Of a DNA stretch of 7,052 nt, positions 1 through 6,479 are shown piece after piece. Under the pieces are notes generated by a model that did not search any database, was not told the DNA's origin, and saw only the letters and a program-made list of their open reading frames with translations. How positions within the stretch are numbered: position 1 is the stretch's first letter; the number at the start of each line of letters is the position of its first letter. This DNA is from Candidatus Zhuqueibacterota bacterium 4572_119. GTDB taxonomy: Bacteria > Zhuqueibacterota > Zhuqueibacteria > Thermofontimicrobiales > Thermofontimicrobiaceae. Where the stretch lies: NCBI GenBank assembly GCA_002084535.1, contig NBLI01000220.1, positions 1 through 7,052 of the forward strand, read 5' to 3'. Both the position numbers and the translations under genes were made by a program.

Positions 1-95
1 GTATTTTAATATTTTTCATGAATTATGGTGCTATAACTTCAATATAAACAGTTTTTGATTTGATTGGAAAATACCTGGTTTTTACCTTTTTAGAG

Positions 96-123
96 TTGAC
101 TCATAAAATAAACTAAATAATAA
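96..123 (+). promoter_or_regulatory. possible sigma70-type promoter for guaB
   Basis: TTGACT at 96-101 matches the -35 consensus in its first five bases. It is followed after 16 bases by TAATAA at 118-123, a weak -10 candidate. This would start transcription around 130, leaving a leader of about 65 bases before guaB. The region is very AT-rich, so chance matches are common and the -10 is not convincing. No riboswitch-like or PurR-like palindrome is seen in 1-197. Confidence 0.25.
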
Positions 124-185
124 ACTATAGATTTCAAAGCTGCGCAAGAATCACATTAATATAAAAATCCTTTTAATAAATTTTT

Positions 186-190
186 GAGGT
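186..190 (+). promoter_or_regulatory. Shine-Dalgarno site of guaB
   Basis: GAGGT at 186-190 lies 7 bases before the ATG at 198. This fixes the start of guaB, and the N-terminus then reads as a standard IMP dehydrogenase N-terminus. Confidence 0.75.
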
Positions 191-197
191 ACTTTTC

Positions 198-1667
198 ATG
201 TTACCAGATAAAATTATCGGCGAAGCAATTACCTTTGATGATGTACTATTAGTCCCGGCAAAATCAGATATTCTTCCTCACATGGCTTTAACGGCAACCA
301 AACTGACCAGGGAAATCGATCTGAATATCCCGCTGGTCAGTTCAGCGATGGATACTGTCACCGAGTCTGAACTGGCGATCGCTATTGCCAGGGAAGGCGG
401 AATCGGCATTATTCACAAAAATCTTTCTATTGACGAACAGGCTGAAGAAGTTGACCGGGTCAAACGGTCCGAAAGCGGCATGATATTAAAACCTGTAACC
501 CTGACACCTGACCGCGATCTCAATGCGGCATTTGAAGTTATGAATCATTTTCGTATTTCAGGGATACCCATTGTTGAGAATGATAAACTGGTGGGTATTT
601 TAACCAATCGAGATCTCCGGTTTGAAACAGATTTAAACCAAAAAATTAAAGATGTGATGACAAGTACCAACCTGGTAACCGCTCCCTTCGGAACTACCCT
701 GGAAGAAGCGGAACAGATTTTACAAAAAAACCGCATCGAAAAGTTACCGGTTGTGGACAAAAACAATAAATTGTGTGGTTTGATAACTGTAAAAGACATT
801 CAAAAAAAACTGAACTTTCCCTTAGCGGCAAAAGATGAACATGGCAGATTAAGGGTTGGCGCTGCAGTGGGTGTTTCGGGCGACTTTGAACGTCGGACAA
901 ATGCCTTGATTGAAGCTGGTGTTGACGTGCTGGTCGTTGACACTGCTCACGGTCATTCCAAAAGCGTAATCGAGGCGGTTAAGTTTTTGAAGGACAATTT
1001 TAAAACTCTGCAAATCATTGCAGGAAATATCGCGACTGCTTCTGCTGCTGAAGATTTGATAAAGGCGGGCGCTGATGCTGTGAAAGTTGGCATCGGTCCC
1101 AGCGGGATCTGCACCACGCGTGTTGTTACTGGTGTAGGCGTACCACAAATCACTGCCATCATGGATTGTTCATCAGTGTGCAAAAAATACCAGGTCCCTC
1201 TGATCGCTGACGGTGGAATTAAACAAACCGGGGACATCGCAAAAGCGCTGGCTGCCGGGGCAGACTCTGTTATGATCGGGAATCTATTCGCCGGCACCAA
1301 AGAGAGCCCTGGCGAAATGGTTTTCCTCGAAGGCAGAAGCTACAAGGTTTATCGCGGCATGGGTTCTCTCGCTGCCATGAAACGGGGAAGCAGTGACCGC
1401 TATTTTCAGGCGAATACTGAAAGCAAAAAATTCGTCCCGGAAGGCATTGAAGGACGCGTTCCCTATCGGGGACAATTAAGTGATACGATTTATCAAATGA
1501 TCGGTGGATTAAAATCATCAATGGGGTACTGCGGGACTAAAACAATAACCGATCTGCAGAAAAAAGCTAAATTTATCAAAATTTCATCAGCGACAATTCA
1601 GGAAAATCACCCGCATAGTGTGATCATTACTAAAGAGGCGCCGAATTACAAACTTTTAAGCAGATAG
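198..1667 (+). CDS. guaB: IMP dehydrogenase
   Basis: Inosine-5'-monophosphate dehydrogenase oxidises IMP to XMP with NAD+. It is the committed step to GMP in purine biosynthesis and is cytosolic, normally a tetramer. The 489 residues match the usual bacterial length. The N-terminal barrel segment starts with TFDDVLL (12-18). Two CBS domains, probably nucleotide-sensing, span about 96-205. The barrel resumes with DTAHGHS (248-254), the catalytic loop with Cys305 followed by TTR, the phosphate-site DGG (338-340), YRGMGS (385-390), the flap Arg401-Tyr402 and EGIEGRVPYRG (415-425). The C-terminus ends in the expected TKEAPNY. Odd point: the loop reads G-P-S-G-I-C-T-T-R, whereas the family signature is G-x-G-S-x-C-x-T; the Gly-Ser pair before the cysteine is swapped. 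Otherwise the gene looks intact. No guaA is adjacent. The start is supported by GAGGT 7 bases upstream. Confidence 0.97.
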   Translation: MLPDKIIGEAITFDDVLLVPAKSDILPHMALTATKLTREIDLNIPLVSSAMDTVTESELAIAIAREGGIGIIHKNLSIDEQAEEVDRVKRSESGMILKPVTLTPDRDLNAAFEVMNHFRISGIPIVENDKLVGILTNRDLRFETDLNQKIKDVMTSTNLVTAPFGTTLEEAEQILQKNRIEKLPVVDKNNKLCGLITVKDIQKKLNFPLAAKDEHGRLRVGAAVGVSGDFERRTNALIEAGVDVLVVDTAHGHSKSVIEAVKFLKDNFKTLQIIAGNIATASAAEDLIKAGADAVKVGIGPSGICTTRVVTGVGVPQITAIMDCSSVCKKYQVPLIADGGIKQTGDIAKALAAGADSVMIGNLFAGTKESPGEMVFLEGRSYKVYRGMGSLAAMKRGSSDRYFQANTESKKFVPEGIEGRVPYRGQLSDTIYQMIGGLKSSMGYCGTKTITDLQKKAKFIKISSATIQENHPHSVIITKEAPNYKLLSR

Positions 1668-1725
1668 ACAAACAGGGCAAAAAGCAAATTGACTCGTTAT
1701 TAAGATCCCCAACTATTTTGAATCG

Positions 1726-2424
1726 TCAATGACATGCCAGGATTATTTCCTTTAGCTTTCCGGCAATTTTCTCATTTGCTCTGTCTGTGACATGTTTTTG
1801 ATCAAAGTACACATCTTCTTTGGAATTGTCTTTTAAGACGTCTAAAACATTCAGGTAGTTGAAAGAATTTGATTCAATCAGGTCTGCCAGAAAAAGATAC
1901 GAGTTCAAATTTACTCGTTCTTCAAATTCATCGCTCGTCGGGAAAAGTAAAAAAATCACCTTAACGTTCCATACTTTTGCGTAATCATTAATCGACGAAA
2001 ACAAGGCTTTCACTAATTGTACATTTTTCATTTCCACACTTTTTTTCCAGCCAAGTTTCCCCCCTAATGAACAGAAGCAGCAATCGAATTTCTTTTTCAA
2101 TATTGAAAAAAATCCAAGAATCGGGGTAAACTCATGAATCTGGAATGCTCTGAACCTGTTATAATGGGCATCATTGTGTTTTAGATAAGCCAATAAATCA
2201 ATAGAGTCTGGCAACCGGCTCAAGAGCTTTTTGTAATGCGGAACCCTCAATTTTAAAATGTCATTTTCCAGAATAAATCTGGGCTTTAGTAAGGGTTCCT
2301 CGACTTCAGCATTTAAAAATGGCAGATAATGGCAATCAAGCGCTTCTCCAACATCCCTGCCAATGCCAAACACAATATATTCAGGCTGATAAATCGGGAC
2401 AGTTTCTTTCATGATAAGGTACAT
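1726..2424 (-). pseudogene. C-terminal part of a broken SGNH/AlgX-like acyltransferase partner
   Basis: From the ATG at 2424 this reads 232 residues. It resembles the C-terminal two thirds of SGNH-fold proteins encoded next to MBOAT acyltransferases (AlgJ/AlgX, PatB, DltD-like), which finish acyl transfer to an exported glycan. YQPEYIVFGIG near its start fits the family's strand in front of the N-D block, and the C-terminal Asp208-x-x-His211 fits the catalytic Asp-His pair. The frame stays open upstream to 2463 and there encodes Y-S-L-D-Q before the Met, which fits the family's GYxxDQxYL segment. So the ATG at 2424 is probably not a true start. The GDS block with the nucleophilic serine is found in neither this piece nor the one upstream. 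It therefore looks like a decayed or internally deleted gene. Alternatively the piece could be translated by coupling at the overlapping ATGA (2412-2409), or by a -1 slip at 2457-2451. The stop lies 58 bases from that of the convergent guaB, with no clear terminator between. Confidence 0.6.
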
Positions 2425-2648
2425 TTGATCAAGGCTATAAAGGCTCGACCTTTTAAAAACTCTTCAGTTTTTTTTACGGACTCCCAGGGTAAATATGAAC
2501 TTAAATACCATGTTTCAGGAAATACGCTGGGAATAATATTGATCATAAAAAGCTCGAAGATTAAAAACAGTCCCCAGCAGGCGAAAAACCTTTTATTAAA
2601 ATTCATTTTGTTGAGAAAGTTTTTCCAGCTAATTTCACTTTGTTCCAT
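2409..2648 (-). pseudogene. N-terminal membrane anchor of the same broken SGNH-like gene
   Basis: From the ATG at 2648 this reads 79 residues: a short polar N-terminus (MEQSEISWKN), a single membrane segment around residues 20-38 (FFACWGLFLIFELFMINII) and a polar tail that stops at TGA 2411-2409. A signal-anchor helix is the usual N-terminus of SGNH partners of MBOAT proteins, so I read it as the 5' part of the gene continued in the -1 frame at 2424-1726. The start is chosen by a good ribosome site, AAGGTGG at 2662-2656, and by position 19 bases after the MBOAT stop. A longer in-frame start at 2714 would overlap the MBOAT gene and lacks such a site. About 30-40 residues lie between the helix and the GYxxDQ-like segment. 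That is too few to contain the region with the GDS nucleophile, so an internal deletion is likely. The tail itself has no recognisable motif. Confidence 0.55.
2451..2457 (-). other. -1 slippery heptamer T TTA AAA in the frame overlap
   Basis: On the minus strand the upstream frame reads TTT-TTA-AAA-GGT. The heptamer at 2457-2451 fits the X XXY YYZ rule for -1 slippage in that frame, and the -1 frame is the one that runs on to 1726. The -1 frame is closed upstream by TGA at 2466-2464, so slippage must occur between 2463 and 2411, and this site lies inside that interval. No convincing stimulatory stem or pseudoknot is seen at the usual spacing. Such heptamers are common in AT-rich DNA, so function is speculative. 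Confidence 0.3.
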
Positions 2649-2667
2649 AAAAACCACCACCTTGATT

Positions 2668-4107
2668 TTAAAATTGATAATAAATAAAATTAGTCGCGTC
2701 TGCGTGATAAACAACCATCAAGAAAAAAGTTATATATAAAAACCCATATTTTAGTAACGGAGGGTATTTAGCCAGTCTCAATAGCTTTTCATCATTATAA
2801 AGAAACTTATCAACAATTATTAATGGCAAAGAATAAATAAACACTTTACCGATCAGCTCGACCATTTCCGGGCTAAACGAAAAATTGGCAAAAAGATGAT
2901 AAATCCAATGACCAATCTCATATAGCGAATTTGCCCTGAAAAAAATCATACCCAAAGACGCCACATTAAAAGTCAGTAAAATCGAAAAAATTACTATCAA
3001 TTTTCTGACAAAGGTCTGTTTTGGCCGGTTGAATCTGCGTTTATTCTGCGAGTAAGCCCCGTAAATAAGCAGCACTAACCCATTATACAGCCCCCAGAGG
3101 ATAAAATTCCATGATGCGCCATGCCACAGTCCCATGATCAAAAAAGTGAGAAGAAACAGCAGCAGTGGAGAAAGATGCTTTTTACCAACTTTCACTTTGG
3201 ATAAAGGATAATACAAATAATCCCTTATCCAAGTTGTCAAACTTATGTGCCAGCGCTCCCACAATTCCAGAATATTACTTGCGAGCAATGGTGAGCGGAA
3301 ATTTACCGTAATGTCAAAACCCATCACCATGGCAGTGCCACGGGCAATGTCTGAATACGCGGAAAAATCACAATACAACTGAATTAAAAATGCGTATGAA
3401 GCTGCCAAAACCAAACCTCCATCCCCTGCCGATCCATCCGCCGAAACAGGATTCCCAAAATAAGATAAGAACAAAGCAATGTTATCAGCAATAAATACTT
3501 TTTTGAACAGCCCCCAGTAAATTAATAAAAAACCTTCATTAATTTTTTCTGTATTGAATGTGCGCGGCTGCTGAATTTGTGGCAATAAATTTTTAGCACG
3601 TTCAATCGGTCCCATAACCAGTTGAGGAAAAAATGAGACAAACAAAGCGTAGTCAAAAAAATTGTTTGCCGGCTTTATTTTTTTTCGATACACATCGATG
3701 GTATAACTCAAAGTCTGAAATGTATAAAATGAAATCCCGACAGGGAGCAAAATCCTGAAAGTTGGCACGCTTAAATTAAAACCAGCCCACATGGAAAATG
3801 ATGACAGGCTGTCAACAAAAAAATTGAAGTATTTAAAAAACCCCAAAATTGACAGGTTTACAAAAACACTGACAAACAGGAACAATCTTCTCTTGTTCTG
3901 ATTTTCCTGATCAAAAATCTTGAGTCCACAAAAAAAATCAGTCGCTGTAGAAACAAAAATAAGCACCAAAAACCGCCAGTCCCAGCAGCCGTAAAAGAAA
4001 TAACTCGCTGCCAGCAAAAAACAGTTCTGTTGTTTATGTCTCAGTGCTATATAAATAAAATAAACAACAAAAAAAAAGACGAAAAATTTAAAAGAGTTAA
4101 AATTCAT
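2668..4107 (-). CDS. MBOAT family membrane O-acyltransferase (AlgI/DltB/PatA type)
   Basis: This 479-residue polytopic membrane protein moves acyl (often acetyl) groups across the cytoplasmic membrane for modification of an extracytoplasmic polysaccharide or cell-wall polymer. It carries the family landmarks in order: N-terminus with AASYFFYG and WDWR (33-45), LPVGISFYTFQ (121-131), GPIER (166-170), the CDFSAYSDIARG stretch (246-257), WERWHISL (283-290), GLWHG with the likely catalytic His329 (326-330), FFRA (389-392) and a C-terminus ending FIYYQF. Many hydrophobic helices cover the whole length. Length and both ends agree with intact AlgI-like proteins, so it looks functional. The ATG at 4107 has only a weak ribosome site. 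The next gene on the same strand starts 19 bases after its stop and is a broken SGNH-like partner, so the two form a typical operon whose second half has decayed. The acyl group and the acceptor cannot be told from sequence; alginate-specific neighbours are absent, so algI is not assigned. Confidence 0.9.
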   Translation of the reverse strand: MNFNSFKFFVFFFVVYFIYIALRHKQQNCFLLAASYFFYGCWDWRFLVLIFVSTATDFFCGLKIFDQENQNKRRLFLFVSVFVNLSILGFFKYFNFFVDSLSSFSMWAGFNLSVPTFRILLPVGISFYTFQTLSYTIDVYRKKIKPANNFFDYALFVSFFPQLVMGPIERAKNLLPQIQQPRTFNTEKINEGFLLIYWGLFKKVFIADNIALFLSYFGNPVSADGSAGDGGLVLAASYAFLIQLYCDFSAYSDIARGTAMVMGFDITVNFRSPLLASNILELWERWHISLTTWIRDYLYYPLSKVKVGKKHLSPLLLFLLTFLIMGLWHGASWNFILWGLYNGLVLLIYGAYSQNKRRFNRPKQTFVRKLIVIFSILLTFNVASLGMIFFRANSLYEIGHWIYHLFANFSFSPEMVELIGKVFIYSLPLIIVDKFLYNDEKLLRLAKYPPLLKYGFLYITFFLMVVYHADATNFIYYQF

Positions 4108-4383
4108 CGGTGCTTTAATTTTGATTAATGTTTAACCTTTGTTCTGAAATTTTTATTGGATGCTACATTGCTATTGACCGTGGGTGCCAACAAATGTTTA
4201 TTAACTTCATGAATTTGGTGCTTTAATGAAGATCGAACATAAGTAACTTACATTCTAATCAACATATTATGAAGTTCATTTTTAAACAAATGCAAATTCT
4301 ATTCCGCTAAACTTATGCAAAAAATTGCTCGACAAATCTGCTTAATAGCTGATAAATTGACAAAATTTAAATCTGAACGATAA

Positions 4384-4462
4384 CTCGTAATAGGCTAAAA
4401 ATAGTACCAGGCACCTCATAAAATTGATAGTTGAATTTTGTTAATTAATAACAAGTTACGAG
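4384..4462. repeat. inverted repeat CTCGTAA / TTACGAG around REP-like copy 1
   Basis: CTCGTAA at 4384-4390 and its exact reverse complement TTACGAG at 4456-4462 enclose the first REP-like copy, with a 65-base spacer. Seven bases could match by chance, but the arms flank the repeat and contain two of the few GC-containing words in this stretch. Confidence 0.25.
4394..4414 (+). repeat. REP-like direct repeat, copy 1
   Basis: GCTAAAA at 4394-4400, three extra bases, then GTACCAGGCAC at 4404-4414. It shares GCTAAAA and the GTxCCxGGCAC core with the copy at 4487-4504 in the same orientation. The core is a degraded form of the palindrome GTGCC-x-GGCAC. GC-rich palindromic cores of this kind, scattered between AT-rich genes, resemble REP elements moved by Y1 transposases, but no such transposase is in the window. 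Confidence 0.45.
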
Positions 4463-4486
4463 CTTTGGTGATGTGATAGATGTTCT

Positions 4487-4504
4487 GCTAAAAGTGCCCG
4501 GCAC
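4487..4504 (+). repeat. REP-like direct repeat, copy 2
   Basis: GCTAAAA (4487-4493) runs directly into GTGCCCGGCAC (4494-4504), a perfect palindrome around the central C at 4499. As single-stranded DNA or RNA it could form a GTGC/GCAC stem with a CCG loop, followed by a TTATTTT stretch. It lies about 90 bases after copy 1 in the same orientation. Confidence 0.45.
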
Positions 4505-4700
4505 ATTATTTTCGTTCAGGTATGAATTAATTTTTATAATAAAAAACTTCAAATAATTATCTATTTCTTTGCAGCTAAATTCATCCTCCCATTTCAAATT
4601 GCTATACAAATGCTTACATTTTGAAATATGCTTTAATTCAAATTATTCTTTATAGGTTTAAACGATGTGGGACTCACAGATGGCAACTAAAAAAATCTAC

Positions 4701-4729
4701 TTGATTTTTAACAAAATTCATCTTATGTT
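4701..4729 (+). promoter_or_regulatory. possible promoter of the FAD-linked oxidase gene
   Basis: TTGATT (4701-4706), a 17-base spacer and TATGTT (4724-4729) match the sigma70 pattern with four of six bases in each box and the preferred spacing. Transcription would start near 4736, about 38 bases before the ATG at 4774. AT-rich surroundings make chance matches likely. Confidence 0.3.
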
Positions 4730-4773
4730 AATCAACTTGAAAACAACTATAAAATTTGATTAAAAATAAAACC

Positions 4774-6177
4774 ATGACAGAAATTCCGAATAAATTCACC
4801 TCTGAATTAACTTCGATTTTGGGAAAAAAATATGTTTATGCCGAACCGGAAAAACTGGAAGCATATAATTTTGACGGCACTGAGTTCAGGTACCTTCCGG
4901 GATTGGTTGTTGAACCTGAGACAACCGAGCAAATTTCTCAATTAATGAAACTGTCCTCTAATTACCGCATTCCTGTTATTCCGCGGGGAGCCGGAACAGG
5001 AGTTACCGGAGGTGCTTTGGCAATTCACGGTGGTGTGATTCTTTCGCTGCTTAGAATGGACAAAATTCTTGAAATTGACGATATCAGCATGGTGGCAAAA
5101 GTACAACCAGGGGTGATAAACTTTGAATTCCAGGAAGCAGTAAAAGAAAAAGGGCTTTATTATCCGCCGGATCCTGCTTCCTACGAAACCTCATCTATTG
5201 GCGGAAATATTGCTGAAGATGCTGGTGGTCCGCATTGTTTCAAATATGGTACAACCAGGGATTATATACTGGGATTGGAAATTGTCCTCGCGGATGGGAC
5301 GATAATGAAAACGGGCGTACAAACCCGAAAAGGAGTGGTTGGGTTTGACCTGACCAATCTCATCATCGGTTCCGAGGGCACACTGGCGATTGTTACTGAA
5401 GCGATTTTGCGTCTCATTCCGCTGCCTGGTAAAACAATTACACTGCTCACCAGTTTTCCGGACATACTGACGCTGACAGGTTCACTATCAGCTATTACCA
5501 GAAACCGCATTGTACCAGCCGCGCTTGAATTTCTTGATTCCAACTGTGTCAATATTGTCCGGGATAAAATACCTATCAAAATCCCCACAAATTTTTCAAC
5601 ATTGCTCATCATTGACCTTGATGGCGAGGGAAACGAGCTTGAAAGACAGATAGAGGTCGTTGGCAACATTTGTATCGACAATGGAGCCTCGGACGTACTC
5701 ATCGCGGACAGTTCCCAAAAAAGAAAAGGCCTTTGGGACGTGAGACGAAAATTCAGAGAAATCATCAAAGAAAACACCAATTTTAAACGGGGTGAGGACG
5801 TAACTGTTCCCATCCGCCAGATTCCAGCACTCATTCAAAATTGCGAAAAAATCGCGCGCAAACATGGTTTCGTAAATTACAATTACGGACACCTGGGGGA
5901 CGGAAATGTACACGTCAATTTAACGCATCAGGAGAAAAACGTACAAATCGTCCAAAAGTCGGAATTAGCAGCACGGGAAATATTTGAATTATCTGTAAGT
6001 TTGGGAGGAACGATTTCCGGGGAGCACGGTATTGGAATTACCAAAAAGGACTTTTTAGATCCAGACCAACGATCAGGTTCCCGCCAAAATCGATTTGTTC
6101 ATTTAGTTCCTTGCTGTTCAACAATTGCATGGCAACACCACCACCAAAATAGAACATCCCATTCCGTGTTGGCTTAA
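4774..6177 (+). CDS. FAD-linked oxidase, GlcD/D-lactate dehydrogenase type, C-terminus replaced
   Basis: This is a flavoprotein of the vanillyl-alcohol-oxidase fold (GlcD/Dld family), which oxidises a 2-hydroxy acid such as glycolate or D-lactate and passes electrons to a membrane carrier. Residues are numbered from the TTG at 4756; the ATG at 4774 is residue 7. The FAD-binding domain shows PRGAGTGVTGG (76-86), SSIGGNIAEDAGG (146-158) and GSEGTLAIVTE (205-215). The C-terminal domain shows RGEDVTVP (345-352), the metal-site motif HLGDGNVH (379-386) and SGEHGIG (421-427). After KKDFL (about 434) the expected end of the family, with its NPGK motif, is missing. Instead 39 residues are read from the antisense strand of the barrel gene until the stop at 6177. 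The protein therefore probably lost about 30-40 native residues that help close the active site, and may be inactive. I prefer the ATG at 4774 to the TTG at 4756; neither has a clear ribosome site. The exact substrate cannot be assigned. Confidence 0.85.
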   Translation: MTEIPNKFTSELTSILGKKYVYAEPEKLEAYNFDGTEFRYLPGLVVEPETTEQISQLMKLSSNYRIPVIPRGAGTGVTGGALAIHGGVILSLLRMDKILEIDDISMVAKVQPGVINFEFQEAVKEKGLYYPPDPASYETSSIGGNIAEDAGGPHCFKYGTTRDYILGLEIVLADGTIMKTGVQTRKGVVGFDLTNLIIGSEGTLAIVTEAILRLIPLPGKTITLLTSFPDILTLTGSLSAITRNRIVPAALEFLDSNCVNIVRDKIPIKIPTNFSTLLIIDLDGEGNELERQIEVVGNICIDNGASDVLIADSSQKRKGLWDVRRKFREIIKENTNFKRGEDVTVPIRQIPALIQNCEKIARKHGFVNYNYGHLGDGNVHVNLTHQEKNVQIVQKSELAAREIFELSVSLGGTISGEHGIGITKKDFLDPDQRSGSRQNRFVHLVPCCSTIAWQHHHQNRTSHSVLA

Positions 6178-6466
6178 AAAGAAAATCACCATTGAACTGG
6201 TATCTCGATGAATCATTTTCAGTAAAATAATATTCAGCGCCAGGGGCAAATTTCCAGAAAATCCCCAATGGCAGTACAAAATGACCACCGGCAAAGAGTT
6301 GTTCATTATCAAAATCATTTCCAACACGGATTCCAATGGCTGCGGCTTGTTTAGCTTTTGGTCGTGGTTTGGGAAATCTTCTTACCCGCCTTTGCGCCAT
6401 CAATCCATCCACGAAAAGTCCTGTCAACAAAAAAACTGTTAATCCTAAAATCAATTGCCGTTTCAT
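6038..6466 (-). CDS. outer-membrane beta-barrel protein, truncated at the C-terminus
   Basis: The 142-residue protein starts with a Sec signal peptide (MKR, a hydrophobic core to about residue 23, probable cut at GLMA-Q). A very basic, proline-rich stretch follows (RRVRRFPKPRPKAK, 26-39). The rest alternates hydrophobic and polar residues with aromatic strand ends: IGIRVGND, FAGGHFVLPL, WKFAPGAEYYF, YQFNGDFLFKP, MFYFGGGVAM, DFGGNLIVGLDLKSPF. This is the pattern of a small porin-like outer-membrane barrel; no specific family or ligand is recognised. The last strand ends abruptly at KSPFW and the stop at 6040-6038, where a further strand with a terminal aromatic residue would be expected, so the 3' end is probably missing. 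The start is well supported by AGGAGG at 6479-6474, 7 bases upstream. A TATAAA (6528-6523) lies further upstream, but no matching -35 is clear. The gene faces the FAD oxidase tail to tail and overlaps its chimeric end. Confidence 0.75.
   Translation of the reverse strand: MKRQLILGLTVFLLTGLFVDGLMAQRRVRRFPKPRPKAKQAAAIGIRVGNDFDNEQLFAGGHFVLPLGIFWKFAPGAEYYFTENDSSRYQFNGDFLFKPTRNGMFYFGGGVAMQLLNSKELNEQIDFGGNLIVGLDLKSPFW
6043..6056. repeat. near-palindrome AAAAAG-GA-CTTTTT at the shared truncation point
   Basis: Six-base inverted arms AAAAAG (6043-6048) and CTTTTT (6051-6056) are separated by GA. The FAD-oxidase similarity ends here on the plus strand, and the barrel gene stops here on the minus strand. 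It is therefore the likely breakpoint of a deletion or rearrangement, or of an assembly join. Confidence 0.6.
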
Positions 6467-6473
6467 TTTTAAA

Positions 6474-6479
6474 CCTCCT
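6474..6479 (-). promoter_or_regulatory. Shine-Dalgarno site of the beta-barrel gene
   Basis: AGGAGG on the minus strand is a consensus ribosome site 7 bases before the ATG at 6466. It decides the start and argues against the longer overlapping frame from 6608, which has no protein-like features. Confidence 0.75.

Larger units (their letters stand above)
4108..4773. other. long AT-rich intergenic region between divergent genes
   Basis: These 666 bases separate the divergently transcribed MBOAT and FAD-oxidase genes. I find no credible coding region, tRNA or CRISPR unit. What can be seen: a repeated GGTGCTTTAAT motif near the MBOAT start (4109-4119 and 4217-4227), the palindromes TTCATGAA (4206-4213) and ATGAAGTTCAT (4269-4279), a pair of REP-like repeats (4394-4414 and 4487-4504), and a possible promoter at 4701-4729. 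Promoters for both flanking genes are expected here. Confidence 0.6.

Noticed and set aside
1688..1730. AATTGAC...GTCAAT inverted bases between guaB and the SGNH fragment as a bidirectional terminator
   Set aside because: Only six bases pair around a 31-base loop, one arm overlaps the stop codon of the minus-strand gene, and no T-run follows. Too weak to call.
2478..2490. A8 run on the minus strand as the site of the frame change in the SGNH gene
   Set aside because: A -1 slip there would meet TGA at 2466-2464 before reaching the downstream frame, so it cannot join the two parts on its own.
2329..2739. 136-codon plus-strand frame
   Set aside because: It is antisense to the SGNH fragments and the MBOAT end, rich in Lys and Ile as expected for AT-rich antisense, with no domain-like pattern and no ribosome site.
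4756..4758. TTG as start of the FAD oxidase
   Set aside because: An ATG lies six codons downstream and the family N-terminus begins after it. The TTG has no ribosome site.
5262..5834. 190-codon minus-strand frame
   Set aside because: It is antisense to well-conserved motifs of the FAD oxidase, with serine-rich composition typical of antisense frames.
6118..6336. 72-codon minus-strand frame inside the barrel gene
   Set aside because: It is a shadow of the barrel coding region in another frame.
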